From Terriglobales bacterium (GTDB lineage: Bacteria; Acidobacteriota; Terriglobia; Terriglobales; Acidobacteriaceae), in assembly GCA_025934025.1 (NCBI GenBank), contig JAICYU010000009.1:1-38097 (forward strand): 38,097 nucleotides of DNA, given 5' to 3'. Below, in pieces: positions 16,779-24,488 of the stretch; position 1 is the stretch's first letter, and every line of letters starts with the position of its first letter. Made by a program: the position numbers and the translations under genes. A model generated the notes under the pieces. The model ran no database searches. It was not told the DNA's origin and worked only from the letters and a program-made list of their open reading frames with translations.

Positions 16779-17768
16779 TTAGTTCTGTACCGGCGAAAAC
16801 TGCAGCGCCATCACGGTCTGATCGTCGCCGACTTGCGAGCTGGCGCGGAACGCGAGCACGTCCTGGATGCACCGTTCCACCAGTTGCCGCGACTTTTCTT
16901 TCGCGCACTGGTGCAGGAGTTGCGCGAGCCGGTGCGGTCCGTACTCCGCGCCGTCCGTCCCTGAGGCTTCGGTAAATCCATCGGTATAGAGCACCAGGCT
17001 GTCTCCGGGCGAGAACTGGATCTTGCTGGAGACGAACTGCTGGTCGTGGAACAGCCCGACGGGCAACGAAGCGCTGTCAATCGGGCGCGCGCCGTCGTGA
17101 GTCAGGTGCAACGGCGCCAGGTGGCCTCCATTGCAGATCTCCACCTCTCCGCATTCTTTGGCTTTGCCGGCAATCAGCGTGGCGTACTGCGTGGGAAGCG
17201 TGCTGCCGCAGAAGATGCTGTTGGCCCGCTCCACCAACTGGGATAATGGAAATCCCGTGGGCACCAGAGCGCGGAACATGGCATGCAAGTTGGCCATCAG
17301 CATTGAAGCGGCCACCCCTTTGCCGGAAACGTCGCCCAGCATGAAAAACAGCTCGCGCCCGTGGCTGAGCACGTCAAGATAATCGCCGCTCACCAGGCCT
17401 GCCGGTTGATAGTGGTAAGCCACGTTCCAGCCGGCGCCGGCGAAATCTTCGGGCGGCAGCAGCCCGCGCTGGATTCGCGCCGCAAGCTGCAAGTCGGCTT
17501 CAAGAGCGCGCGCCTGTTCCGGCGTCAAACAGCCGAGGCAGAGGGTGGTCAGCGGGTCAGCAATCAGGCGCTCCTGCTCCACCTCTCCCAGACAGTCTTC
17601 GCAAACCCCAAAGCTGCCTGAGTCCATCCTTTCCAGCGCCCGGTCAACTTGATCGAGCAGTTGGAGCACGTTCGCGGTGTGCGTCCGGGCTGCTGCCGAT
17701 TCGAGTCGCTGACGACGCGCCACCAACTGGTCGCGCAAAACATGAAGGTCGGTTACGTGTACAGCCAT
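16779..17768 (-). CDS. SpoIIE/RsbU-type PP2C phosphatase fused to a DksA-like zinc finger
   Basis: A 329-residue protein. Residues 1-90 form a helical hairpin plus a four-cysteine zinc finger (Cys56-x2-Cys59, Cys77-x2-Cys80) in the context SGSFGVCEDC, which resembles TraR/DksA proteins. Residues 92-325 are a PP2C-type SpoIIE phosphatase with QRGLLP after the linker helix and metal-binding aspartates in SGDY (Asp129), GDVSGKG (Asp146), YTDGFTE (Asp263) and GDDQT (Asp315/316). It should dephosphorylate the RsbV-like protein encoded two genes on. The zinc finger occupies the sensory position normally held by PAS, GAF or response-regulator domains. The ATG at 17768 has GGGAG 7 bases upstream. Whether the finger senses zinc or redox state, binds RNA polymerase or only scaffolds is unknown. 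Confidence 0.9.
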   Translation of the reverse strand: MAVHVTDLHVLRDQLVARRQRLESAAARTHTANVLQLLDQVDRALERMDSGSFGVCEDCLGEVEQERLIADPLTTLCLGCLTPEQARALEADLQLAARIQRGLLPPEDFAGAGWNVAYHYQPAGLVSGDYLDVLSHGRELFFMLGDVSGKGVAASMLMANLHAMFRALVPTGFPLSQLVERANSIFCGSTLPTQYATLIAGKAKECGEVEICNGGHLAPLHLTHDGARPIDSASLPVGLFHDQQFVSSKIQFSPGDSLVLYTDGFTEASGTDGAEYGPHRLAQLLHQCAKEKSRQLVERCIQDVLAFRASSQVGDDQTVMALQFSPVQN

Positions 17769-17956
17769 CTTGCTTCTCCCTGTATCCAGTAAAAGATGAT
17801 GCGCAGAGCGCGAAGATTCCCGGAATTTCGCCTTATGCCGATGTTTCCCAAGCTTATCAACACCGTCAGTTTGCCGCTATCCACAGCTTGCTTTCAAAAT
17901 CCTGAATAGCTCTGGCAACACCGCAGCACATTCGGTATTCTGCGGAGTGGAACCTG

Positions 17957-19204
17957 ATGGCCAACGGCATTGCACTTTCGCGGCTTCTGGGAGCTCCGGT
18001 TTATGACGACACCGGCTCCATTGCCGGACGTGTGCGCGAAGTTGCCATTGTGCCGCAGGAAGATCCCAACCGCATTGCCGACCTGCTGGTGAGAACGTCC
18101 GACGGCGATCGTCTGCTGCCCACGCGCATGTTACGCGGCCTGGATCAATTTTCTGTTCGCGCCGCGGGCAAGGCGGCGCAATGGCCGCCATTGGTGAGCT
18201 CGGAAGGCATGCTGCTGCTGGAGCGCGACCTGCTCGACCAGCAGATCATTGACGTTTCCGGACGCAAGGTAGTGCGCGTCAATGACGTTGATCTGCATCC
18301 GGAACACGTCAACGGCGGGCTCAAGCTGAAAGTCGGCCAGGTAAACATCGGGCTGCGCGGCGCGGTTCGCCGCCTGCTGAAAGGCCTGGCGCCAGGTGTC
18401 GCCATTGAAGCTCTGGCTTCGCACATGCCCGAGCGCGGCATTCCCTGGGAAGCTGTGGACCTGATTGAGACCGATCCGGCGCGCCGCGTCCGCCTGCGGC
18501 TGGAGTACGCGCGTCTTTCCAAGCTGCACCCGGCAGATATCGCCGACATTCTGGAAGAGCTGGCGCCGGCCGAGCGCGAAGCCATCTTCCAATCGCTGGA
18601 TGAGGAAGTCGCCGCCGAGGCGCTGGAAGAAATCCATCCTCGCATGCAGGTGGAGCTGATGCGTTCCATTGATTCCAACCGCGCCGCCGACATCGTGGAA
18701 GAAATGGATCCCGACGCTGCCGCCGACCTGCTCGCCGATCTCCCGGCGGAAACATCCGACGAGATTCTGGAAGAAATGGAACCGGAAGAGCGGCAGGAAG
18801 TTTCCGAGTTGCTCGCTTTCCAGGAGAACACCGCTGCCGGGCGGATGACGACCGACTTCCTGGCGCTTTCACCCGATGCCAACGTCGGTGATGCGGTGGA
18901 AAAGCTGCGCAGCTTCGAAGGTCAAGCGGAATCCATTGCCACGATCTTTCTTGTGGACAACGAGGGCAAGCTGGCAGGCTCGGTTCCGCTGGTCTCCCTC
19001 GTTCTGGCGCCGGCAGGCACACGCCTGGGCAGTTTGAGCCCGGACCACGTCATTTACTGCGAAGAAGATACGCACGACGAAGAAGTCGCGGAGATGTTTG
19101 ACAAATACAACCTCTCCACCTTGCCGGTGGTGGACCAAGAAGGCAAGCTGACAGGGGTCATCACGGCAGATGACATCATCAGCATTCTGAGAAACAGAAT
19201 TTAA
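17957..19204 (+). CDS. Soluble PRC-barrel / MgtE N-domain / CBS protein
   Basis: A 415-residue protein without any transmembrane segment. Residues 1 to about 85 and perhaps to 165 resemble PRC-barrel modules (SRLLGAPVYDDTGSIAGRV; ISGRKVVRVNDV-like repeat). Residues about 190-295 are the MgtE N-terminal superhelix, built from repeats such as HPADIADILEELAPAER and NRAADIVEEMDPDAAADLL. The C-terminus is a CBS pair (TTDFLALSPDANVGDAVEKL; LPVVDQEGKLTGVITADDII). In true MgtE channels these parts form the cytosolic Mg2+ gate before a five-helix pore. Here the stop follows the second CBS, so it cannot be a channel alone. It may regulate another transporter or bind adenine nucleotides. The ATG at 17957 has GGAG about 10 bases upstream. 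It diverges from the phosphatase gene. Confidence 0.88.
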   Translation: MANGIALSRLLGAPVYDDTGSIAGRVREVAIVPQEDPNRIADLLVRTSDGDRLLPTRMLRGLDQFSVRAAGKAAQWPPLVSSEGMLLLERDLLDQQIIDVSGRKVVRVNDVDLHPEHVNGGLKLKVGQVNIGLRGAVRRLLKGLAPGVAIEALASHMPERGIPWEAVDLIETDPARRVRLRLEYARLSKLHPADIADILEELAPAEREAIFQSLDEEVAAEALEEIHPRMQVELMRSIDSNRAADIVEEMDPDAAADLLADLPAETSDEILEEMEPEERQEVSELLAFQENTAAGRMTTDFLALSPDANVGDAVEKLRSFEGQAESIATIFLVDNEGKLAGSVPLVSLVLAPAGTRLGSLSPDHVIYCEEDTHDEEVAEMFDKYNLSTLPVVDQEGKLTGVITADDIISILRNRI

Positions 19205-19209
19205 TACGC

Positions 19210-20532
19210 TTAAGGAATATTTCCCGATACGGTGTAAATCCCGCCTGCTGCGGCCCCATTCTGAACCGCCTTAAGGTTTATGTACTGGAAACTGTTGTTT
19301 ACCACGAAAAAGCGGGTGGAATTGCCCGGCGCGATCCGAACGCCGTAATCGGGGCGGTCGGCAGGAGGAGTGAAAGAGGAAGCCTGGTTGCCGGAGATAA
19401 TGAAGTCGCTGGCATTGGCCGCGACATCAATAATCGGAACGCCCTTCCCTGCCGTGCCTGTGCTGGAAAAGGTATTGCCTTGAATAATGGTATTCCGGCT
19501 TCCCGCCGCAATCGTAATGGCTTGCTCGTTCAGATTGGGAAAGACGTTCCCGATAATCTTTGTGTCAAATGAACCCGGGCCAACGGCAATCCCGATGTTT
19601 GCTCCCGAGGCATAGCTGTTCTGAAAGCTAAAATCGCGAGAGTTCTCAAGCTCGATGACGGTTGAGTTTGCCGCCTCAAAATAGGCGTTGGTGAGATGGA
19701 TCCAGCGCGGCCACTGGCCTTTACCAGCATTGTCGCTATCCTGGCAGCGGACCATCGGCTGCCCGCCCGCGCCCACAATATTGATGTCGCTCAGTGCTAC
19801 CGTATCGGTCCTCGAATCGAACAGCATCAGCGGACCAAATTCATGTCCGTGGGCCAAGTCGCCGATAACGTTGTGGAGATTGAACGAAGTCACTGTTCCA
19901 CTGGAAGAATAAGTCTTCAGCAGATAATTCCAGTTCCCGCCCGAGGTGTAGACAGAAAGATTGTCGAAGCTCCAGCCGCCGGTTGTCGGGCCTTCCATGT
20001 AAAAGCCATTCCAGGGATCAATCAGGACAAGATCATGGACGAAGCCGAGCGCATTGTGGGCAACAATGATGTGGCCTGCCGTCCGGGTGACGCCCGCTTT
20101 GGGCCGGATATGCATCTTGCCCAATTCAAAGTATTTTCCATTCACAGTAAAAAAATTGCTGATGGGAGAATCCAGTATAAAGATCGTCGCGCCTTTGCCC
20201 GCGCCAAGTATCTTCAGGCCGTTGACCGCAATGGTGTTGCTGGCGGCTGCGCCGGTGAAGGTGAACTCTCCCGGACCAAACTCAATCACCGTGGAAGCAC
20301 CGCACGCGGCAAACGGCGAAGTGGAGAGCGTGCCGCGGGTAACGTTCACGCGGATCTGGCCGTTTGGCCCCGCAGATTTGCAGGCTGTGGCAATGGCAGA
20401 TCCCAAGTCCGCCGAAGGTGAAGAGATTTCCTGAATATTCGCGGGATGCGCCGTTTGGGCCAGGCTGGAGAGTCCGGCAAAGAACATGATTGCGAAGATC
20501 AGAGTAGATGTCGGGGCAAATGGCAGCTTCAC
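19210..20532 (-). CDS. Secreted right-handed beta-helix protein
   Basis: A 440-residue protein with a signal peptide (MKLPFAPTSTLIFAIMFFAG, likely cleavage after SLA) and then repeated short beta-strand turns such as NTIAVNGLKILGAGKG, NTIIQGNTFSS and DFIISGNQASS. This is the signature of a right-handed parallel beta-helix (pectate lyase/NosD-like superfamily). Such folds include polysaccharide lyases and hydrolases and also non-catalytic surface proteins. I see no defined lyase or GH28 active-site motif, so enzyme activity is not claimed. The GTG at 20532 is chosen because AAGGA lies about 8 bases upstream and the signal peptide follows directly. It converges with the MgtE-like gene, with only 5 bp between stops. 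Confidence 0.8.
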   Translation of the reverse strand: MKLPFAPTSTLIFAIMFFAGLSSLAQTAHPANIQEISSPSADLGSAIATACKSAGPNGQIRVNVTRGTLSTSPFAACGASTVIEFGPGEFTFTGAAASNTIAVNGLKILGAGKGATIFILDSPISNFFTVNGKYFELGKMHIRPKAGVTRTAGHIIVAHNALGFVHDLVLIDPWNGFYMEGPTTGGWSFDNLSVYTSGGNWNYLLKTYSSSGTVTSFNLHNVIGDLAHGHEFGPLMLFDSRTDTVALSDINIVGAGGQPMVRCQDSDNAGKGQWPRWIHLTNAYFEAANSTVIELENSRDFSFQNSYASGANIGIAVGPGSFDTKIIGNVFPNLNEQAITIAAGSRNTIIQGNTFSSTGTAGKGVPIIDVAANASDFIISGNQASSFTPPADRPDYGVRIAPGNSTRFFVVNNSFQYINLKAVQNGAAAGGIYTVSGNIP

Positions 20533-20657
20533 GGTTGCGTCCTTCTGCAGGGGATTTCTGTCGCCTAGAAAATATCATCGAGGGCGTTTTCGGGATAGAA
20601 ACAAACGTGCAAGGGGTCTCGCCTTAGGTGGTGTGAATCGTTCATAATTCATAGAAC

Positions 20658-22064
20658 GTGGAGCCAATCCAGGAACTCAGCTCGAATGCGCGGGTCACCG
20701 TGCGGCGTGCAGGTGCGCCTGATCCAGGCGGCCGCTGCGTGGTGTACTGGATGCAGCGCGCGCATCGCGCGCTCGACAATCCAGCGCTTGAGGTCGCGGT
20801 GCGGGCGGCCAACATCCTGCGCAAGCCCTGCGTTGTTTTCCTTGCTCCCGCGCCGCTCTACCCTCATGCCAACCTGCGGAACTACCGCTTCCTGAATCAG
20901 GGCATTCTGCCCATCGCGCGCCGGTTGGAGGAGCGCGGCATCGGCTTTGTGTTGCGTCGCTATCCTTATCATCATCTTCCACGTTTCTGCCAGGAGGTGA
21001 AGCCCGCGCTCGTCATCGCCGATGAAAATCCCATGCGCGAGCCCGAGCGCTGGCGACAATTGGCGACGCAACAATTGCGCGTGCCCTTCTGGACAGTGGA
21101 CGCCGATGTGATTGTCCCTTCGCGGTTGCTGATGAAAGAACAGTACGCGGCGCGCACCGCGCGGCCCATCGTCCAGCGGCTGCTGCCTGAGTTTTTGAAA
21201 CCGGTCGGCAACACCAGGGCAAAGGTCCCATGGGAAAAACCCGATGGCTTGTTGGCGTTGCGACCGGATACCGACATCACCGAGGACTGGACTCTCGACC
21301 GCTCCGTCATGCCTTCATCATTCTTCCAGGGCGGAACTGATGAAGCGTTGAAACGCCTCAAGGCATTTCTACAAGATGGTCTGGCCAACTACGTCAAGGA
21401 CCGTAATCGTCCCGATCTGGATGCGACCAGCCATCTCTCGCCCTATCTCCACTTCGGACATCTCGGCCCGCACACTGTCGCTCTGGCGGTGCAGAAGGCG
21501 GATGCGCCTCGCGCCGCCAAGGAGGCATTCCTCGAGCAGTTGATCGTCCGCCGTGAGCTGGCGGTGAACTTTGTCCTCTTTAATCCCGACTACGACAGTT
21601 TCGAGTGCGCGGAGCCTTGGGCGCACAAATCTCTGGCCGCGCACGTAACAGATGCGCGCAAGCTCTATTCAGAGACCCAATTGGAGCATGCTCAAACTCA
21701 TGATCCATTGTGGAATGCCTGCCAGCAGCAGGTTGTCGTAACCGGCTGGATGCACAACTTCGTGCGCATGTACTGGGCAAAGAAGATCCTGGAATGGAGC
21801 AAAACCCCGGCGCAAGCCTACCGCACTGCGGTGTATTTAAATGACAAGTACCAACTGGACGGGCGCGATCCCAATGGCTATGCCGGCGTAGCCTGGGCTA
21901 TTGTGGGCAAGCACGACCGGGCATGGGCGGACCGGGCGATCTTCGGCCAGGTGCGCTACATGTCATTTCAGAGCACGTCCAAGAAGTTCAACAGCGTGCG
22001 CTACGTCGAGCAGATGCGTGCCCTGGTGGAAGGCCGGACTGAGGTGAGAGGTGTTGGTATCTAA
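20658..22064 (+). CDS. Class II CPD photolyase
   Basis: A 468-residue deoxyribodipyrimidine photolyase, class II. The N-terminal photolyase domain opens with VVYWMQRAHRALDNPAL, the class II hallmark. The FAD-binding C-terminal half has WMHNFVRMYWAKKILEW, LNDKYQLDGRDPNGYAG and FGQVRYMSFQSTSKKF, all strongly conserved in class II enzymes. It repairs cyclobutane pyrimidine dimers with blue light, using FADH-. The start is GTG at 20658: an in-frame TAG lies two codons upstream and the next ATG would cut the core fold. No good ribosome binding site is seen. The gene stands alone between a divergent beta-helix gene and a small membrane-protein gene. Confidence 0.95.
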   Translation: MEPIQELSSNARVTVRRAGAPDPGGRCVVYWMQRAHRALDNPALEVAVRAANILRKPCVVFLAPAPLYPHANLRNYRFLNQGILPIARRLEERGIGFVLRRYPYHHLPRFCQEVKPALVIADENPMREPERWRQLATQQLRVPFWTVDADVIVPSRLLMKEQYAARTARPIVQRLLPEFLKPVGNTRAKVPWEKPDGLLALRPDTDITEDWTLDRSVMPSSFFQGGTDEALKRLKAFLQDGLANYVKDRNRPDLDATSHLSPYLHFGHLGPHTVALAVQKADAPRAAKEAFLEQLIVRRELAVNFVLFNPDYDSFECAEPWAHKSLAAHVTDARKLYSETQLEHAQTHDPLWNACQQQVVVTGWMHNFVRMYWAKKILEWSKTPAQAYRTAVYLNDKYQLDGRDPNGYAGVAWAIVGKHDRAWADRAIFGQVRYMSFQSTSKKFNSVRYVEQMRALVEGRTEVRGVGI

Positions 22065-22112
22065 GGGACAGGGTCTATTGAAAATTCAGCCACTCTGAAT
22101 CATACTTCCTTC

Positions 22113-22409
22113 ATGTTTGCGCCGCAGTTTGGGCGGATGGTCGGCTGTTGCATTGCGCTCTGCGTGCTGCTGATCTTTTTCTTTCCTCTGGTGCAAGGTC
22201 CGTTTCAGGCGACGCACGGCCCCACCACGGAGTTCCGTGCCAGTCGCGCTGCCACGGCGGTTGTTCATACCATGGGGAAAGCGACAGCACCTGCTGTCGG
22301 GAGCGAGACTGCCACAGCACTGCCTGAAACTGAAATCTGGGCAAACGCCCGTGCGCATTGGCGCAAACTGCCCGTAATCTCTGCTGAATCACCCACCCTG
22401 CGCTGCTGA
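22113..22409 (+). CDS. Small putative membrane protein
   Basis: A 98-residue open frame starting MFAPQFGRMVGC, with one strong hydrophobic segment (CCIALCVLLIFFFPLVQ, about residues 12-28), then a polar Ala/Thr-rich tail including HGPTTEFRASRAAT. No family recognised with certainty. It lies on the same strand as the photolyase (48-bp gap) and the Pal-like gene (90-bp gap). It has no clear ribosome binding site. A single N-terminal anchor with an extracytoplasmic or cytoplasmic tail is the simplest reading. It could be spurious. Confidence 0.45.
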   Translation: MFAPQFGRMVGCCIALCVLLIFFFPLVQGPFQATHGPTTEFRASRAATAVVHTMGKATAPAVGSETATALPETEIWANARAHWRKLPVISAESPTLRC

Positions 22410-22499
22410 ACCGGCCCGCGCTTTCACGTCTGATTCACTTTTCGTCCGCTTCACTCATTAGCCCCAATTAGCTTTTTGCAACAACGAGGAGAGACTTCC

Positions 22500-23243
22500 A
22501 TGAAATATGCAGCTTCATTCTTTTTCGCTCTGGCTCTTGTACTGGTCGCCACCGGTTGCCGCAACAAGAAACCTGTAATTGCTCAGACTCCGCCGGCTCC
22601 GCAGGCGCAACCCATGGCCGCGCCTACCGCAACCTTGAGCGTCAGCCCGGAAAACGTGCAAAAGGGCCAGTCGGCCGAACTTACCTGGAGTACGGAGAAC
22701 GCTTCCAGCGTTACGATTGATGGCGTCGGCACCGTCAGCGCTTCCGGCTCCAAAACCATCACGCCCGCCGATTCCACAACCTATCACCTGACGGCCAGGA
22801 ACGATGGCGGCTCAACCGAAGCCAGCGCGCGCCTTACCGTGACCGCCCCCGCCAAGGAAGTCACCATCAGTGATGAGGAGATGTTCCGCCGCTCGATGAA
22901 GGACATCTTCTTCAACTACGACAATGCCGATATTCGCAGCGACGAGCAGGCAGCCCTGATCGCGGATGCGCAGTTCCTGGCCACTCATCCGGCAATGCAG
23001 CTTGTGCTGGAAGGACACTGCGACGAGCGTGGCTCAGAAGACTACAACATGGCCCTGGGTCAGAACCGGGCGCAGCAGGTGAAGGAAGCGCTGGTAAAGC
23101 AGGGCGTCAGCGCGGACCGCATCAAACTGATCAGCCTGGGCAAAGAAAAGCCCTTCTGCTCCCAGGCAAATGAGTCCTGCTGGTCACAGAACCGTCGGGC
23201 GCATTTTGTCTTGGCGAACAACCAACAAGCCAGGGCGGAATAG
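22500..23243 (+). CDS. Pal/OmpA-family lipoprotein with an Ig-like domain
   Basis: A 247-residue lipoprotein. The signal peptide ends in LVATGC, with Cys20 the likely lipidated residue; Arg21 at +2 favours the outer membrane. Next come a Pro/Ala linker, an Ig-like domain at about residues 40-115 (TLSVSPENVQKGQSAELTW) and a C-terminal OmpA-like peptidoglycan-binding domain (about 130-245) with FFNYDNADIR, EGHCDERGSEDYNMALGQNRA and ISLGKEKPFC. It should anchor the outer membrane to peptidoglycan, like Pal of the Tol-Pal system. The extra Ig-like domain is not in classical Pal. The ATG at 22500 is chosen because GAGGAGAG stands just upstream. No tol genes are adjacent; a strong terminator follows. 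Confidence 0.92.
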   Translation: MKYAASFFFALALVLVATGCRNKKPVIAQTPPAPQAQPMAAPTATLSVSPENVQKGQSAELTWSTENASSVTIDGVGTVSASGSKTITPADSTTYHLTARNDGGSTEASARLTVTAPAKEVTISDEEMFRRSMKDIFFNYDNADIRSDEQAALIADAQFLATHPAMQLVLEGHCDERGSEDYNMALGQNRAQQVKEALVKQGVSADRIKLISLGKEKPFCSQANESCWSQNRRAHFVLANNQQARAE

Positions 23244-23273
23244 CAGCTTCAGTCACCAAGTGCAACAATGAAG

Positions 23274-23296
23274 ATCCGGCGAAGGCCGGATTTTTT
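23274..23296 (+). terminator. Rho-independent terminator of the pal-like gene
   Basis: ATCCGGC (23274-23280), GAAG tetraloop, GCCGGAT (23285-23291), then a run of six T residues (23291-23296). It separates the Pal-like gene from the vapBC promoter that begins seven bases later. Confidence 0.93.
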
Positions 23297-23302
23297 ATTG
23301 CG

Positions 23303-23322
23303 TATAGCCGTTATGCTATATT
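23303..23322 (+). promoter_or_regulatory. vapBC promoter with embedded operator
   Basis: An inverted repeat, TATAGC (23303-23308) and GCTATA (23315-23320) around CGTTAT, overlaps an extended -10 element: TG (23314-23315), one base, then TATATT (23317-23322). Transcription would start about 7 bases on, at the vapB ATG (23329). No Shine-Dalgarno fits in the gap. The VapBC complex likely represses by binding the inverted repeat. Confidence 0.65.
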
Positions 23323-23328
23323 CTAGAC

Positions 23329-23583
23329 ATGGCCTTCAGTGTCAAGAATCCCGAAGCGGACCGGCTGGTAAGAGAGGTTATGAAAATCACGGGCGAAAAC
23401 CTCACAGACGCCGTTGTTCATTCCCTTCAAGAAAGATTGGAGCGGGTGAGCGGCAGGCGAGAGCCGCTTTCTGTTCGCGAAGAATTGATTCGCATTGCCG
23501 AGAGGGTTCAGTCGCTGCCTGATCTCGATACGCGAAGCGCTGATGAGATCATTGGCTATGATGAGAACGGGTTACCGAGTTAG
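23329..23583 (+). CDS. vapB: VapB-type antitoxin
   Basis: An 84-residue protein, MAFSVKNPEADRLVREVMK at the start, matching the Rv0623-like (PSK transcription factor, PF07704) antitoxin group. The N-terminal half (to about residue 40) forms the ribbon/helix DNA-binding and dimer part with LTDAVVHSLQERLER. The C-terminal half (RSADEIIGYDENGLP) is the flexible segment that blocks the toxin active site. It neutralises the VapC encoded next and autoregulates the operon. The stop codon shares one base with the GTG of the toxin gene (TAGTG). The ATG has no ribosome binding site and probably begins a leaderless mRNA. Confidence 0.92.
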   Translation: MAFSVKNPEADRLVREVMKITGENLTDAVVHSLQERLERVSGRREPLSVREELIRIAERVQSLPDLDTRSADEIIGYDENGLPS

Positions 23584-23978
23584 TGGTCATAGATAGCTCA
23601 GCCATCGTAGCCATCCTGCTCGGTGAGGCTGAAGAGGCTTGGTTTGTTGATATGATCAGCCAGGCTGCGCGAAAGCTAATCTCTGCCGCTACGGTGCTCG
23701 AATCTGCGATCGTGCTTGAGTCTCGCAAGGGGGAGCCAGCGGGAAGAGATCTCGATCTATTTCTGCATCGAGCCGGAATGGAGATTATCTCTGTTACTCC
23801 AGAGCAAATTGAGATCGCGCGAGCCTGTTTTCGTCGTTACGGCAAGGGGCGTCATGCCGCTGGCTTGAACTTTGGTGATTGCTTTTCCTACTCTCTCGCC
23901 AGGCTCTCGGGGGAGCCTCTGTTGGCGAAAGGACAAGATTTCACATTGACTGATATTTCTATGGTGAAACCGAAGTAG
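23583..23978 (+). CDS. vapC: VapC-type PIN-domain ribonuclease toxin
   Basis: A 131-residue PIN-domain protein. The four acidic active-site positions are intact: Asp4 in VIDSSA, Glu40 in TVLESAIV, Asp99 in NFGDCFSYSLA, and Asp119 in KGQDF. VapC toxins cleave specific RNAs (tRNA or rRNA) in a Mg2+-dependent way when the antitoxin is degraded. The GTG start overlaps the vapB stop by one base, so translation is coupled. The toxin looks complete. The pair lies just after the pal-like terminator and has AT-rich upstream DNA, consistent with a laterally acquired module. Confidence 0.93.
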   Translation: MVIDSSAIVAILLGEAEEAWFVDMISQAARKLISAATVLESAIVLESRKGEPAGRDLDLFLHRAGMEIISVTPEQIEIARACFRRYGKGRHAAGLNFGDCFSYSLARLSGEPLLAKGQDFTLTDISMVKPK

Positions 23979-24099
23979 CTTCGCGCCGTCATCTCTAGGG
24001 GATTGTACCGGCATTTTCAGGTGAGCGAAGAAATCGCTCCGCTGCTCTCGAAACTTTCTGGCTGTCATCGGCAGAAAAAGGAAGAAGCATGAGACGGGG

Positions 24100-24363
24100 T
24101 CAACCTGTCCTGCGAAGACCCTGATCTTTCAGGTTCACAAACCAAAGATAGATCTCATCCACCCGGCGGATATCCTCGTCGAGGACGGAGCGGTCCGCAT
24201 ACTCACGGATCGCCGGCTCTGAGTGCCGCCGCTTGAGGTTCGTAACAATCTGATAAAGCTCATCTACCTTGGCGTGCATGATGCGGAGGTCGGAAACGAG
24301 CCTGATTTCCTCGATATCAAGCGATCGGCCCTCTCTGCCCTCGTCCGCTTTGTTATAGGTCAC
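24100..24363 (-). CDS. Hypothetical protein, highly charged
   Basis: An 87-residue protein with a GTG start (GTGACCTATAAC) preceded by GGAGGCGAGG on the minus strand, a good ribosome binding site. The sequence is charged and helical (EEIRLVSDLRIMHAKVDELYQIVTNLKRR, split in two amphipathic helices) with no signal peptide or membrane segment. I do not recognise a family. It lies between vapC (convergent) and the NhaR-like regulator (same strand, 125 bp upstream). It may be a small regulatory or coiled-coil protein, or the remnant of a longer gene. Confidence 0.55.
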   Translation of the reverse strand: MTYNKADEGREGRSLDIEEIRLVSDLRIMHAKVDELYQIVTNLKRRHSEPAIREYADRSVLDEDIRRVDEIYLWFVNLKDQGLRRTG

Positions 24364-24488
24364 TCCCTCGCCTCCGGTCAGCAGCTCCGATTGCCCTTCT
24401 TAAACGAGATGCGCCAGATGAAAAGCGGGCTGTATCCGTTCCAAGGGACTTCGCGTACGAGGGCTGAATGGGGTACAACCCGGCTCGC

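Noticed and set aside
19696-20421. 241-codon plus-strand frame
   Set aside because: Antisense to the beta-helix gene; that gene has a signal peptide and regular strand repeats, this frame has neither.
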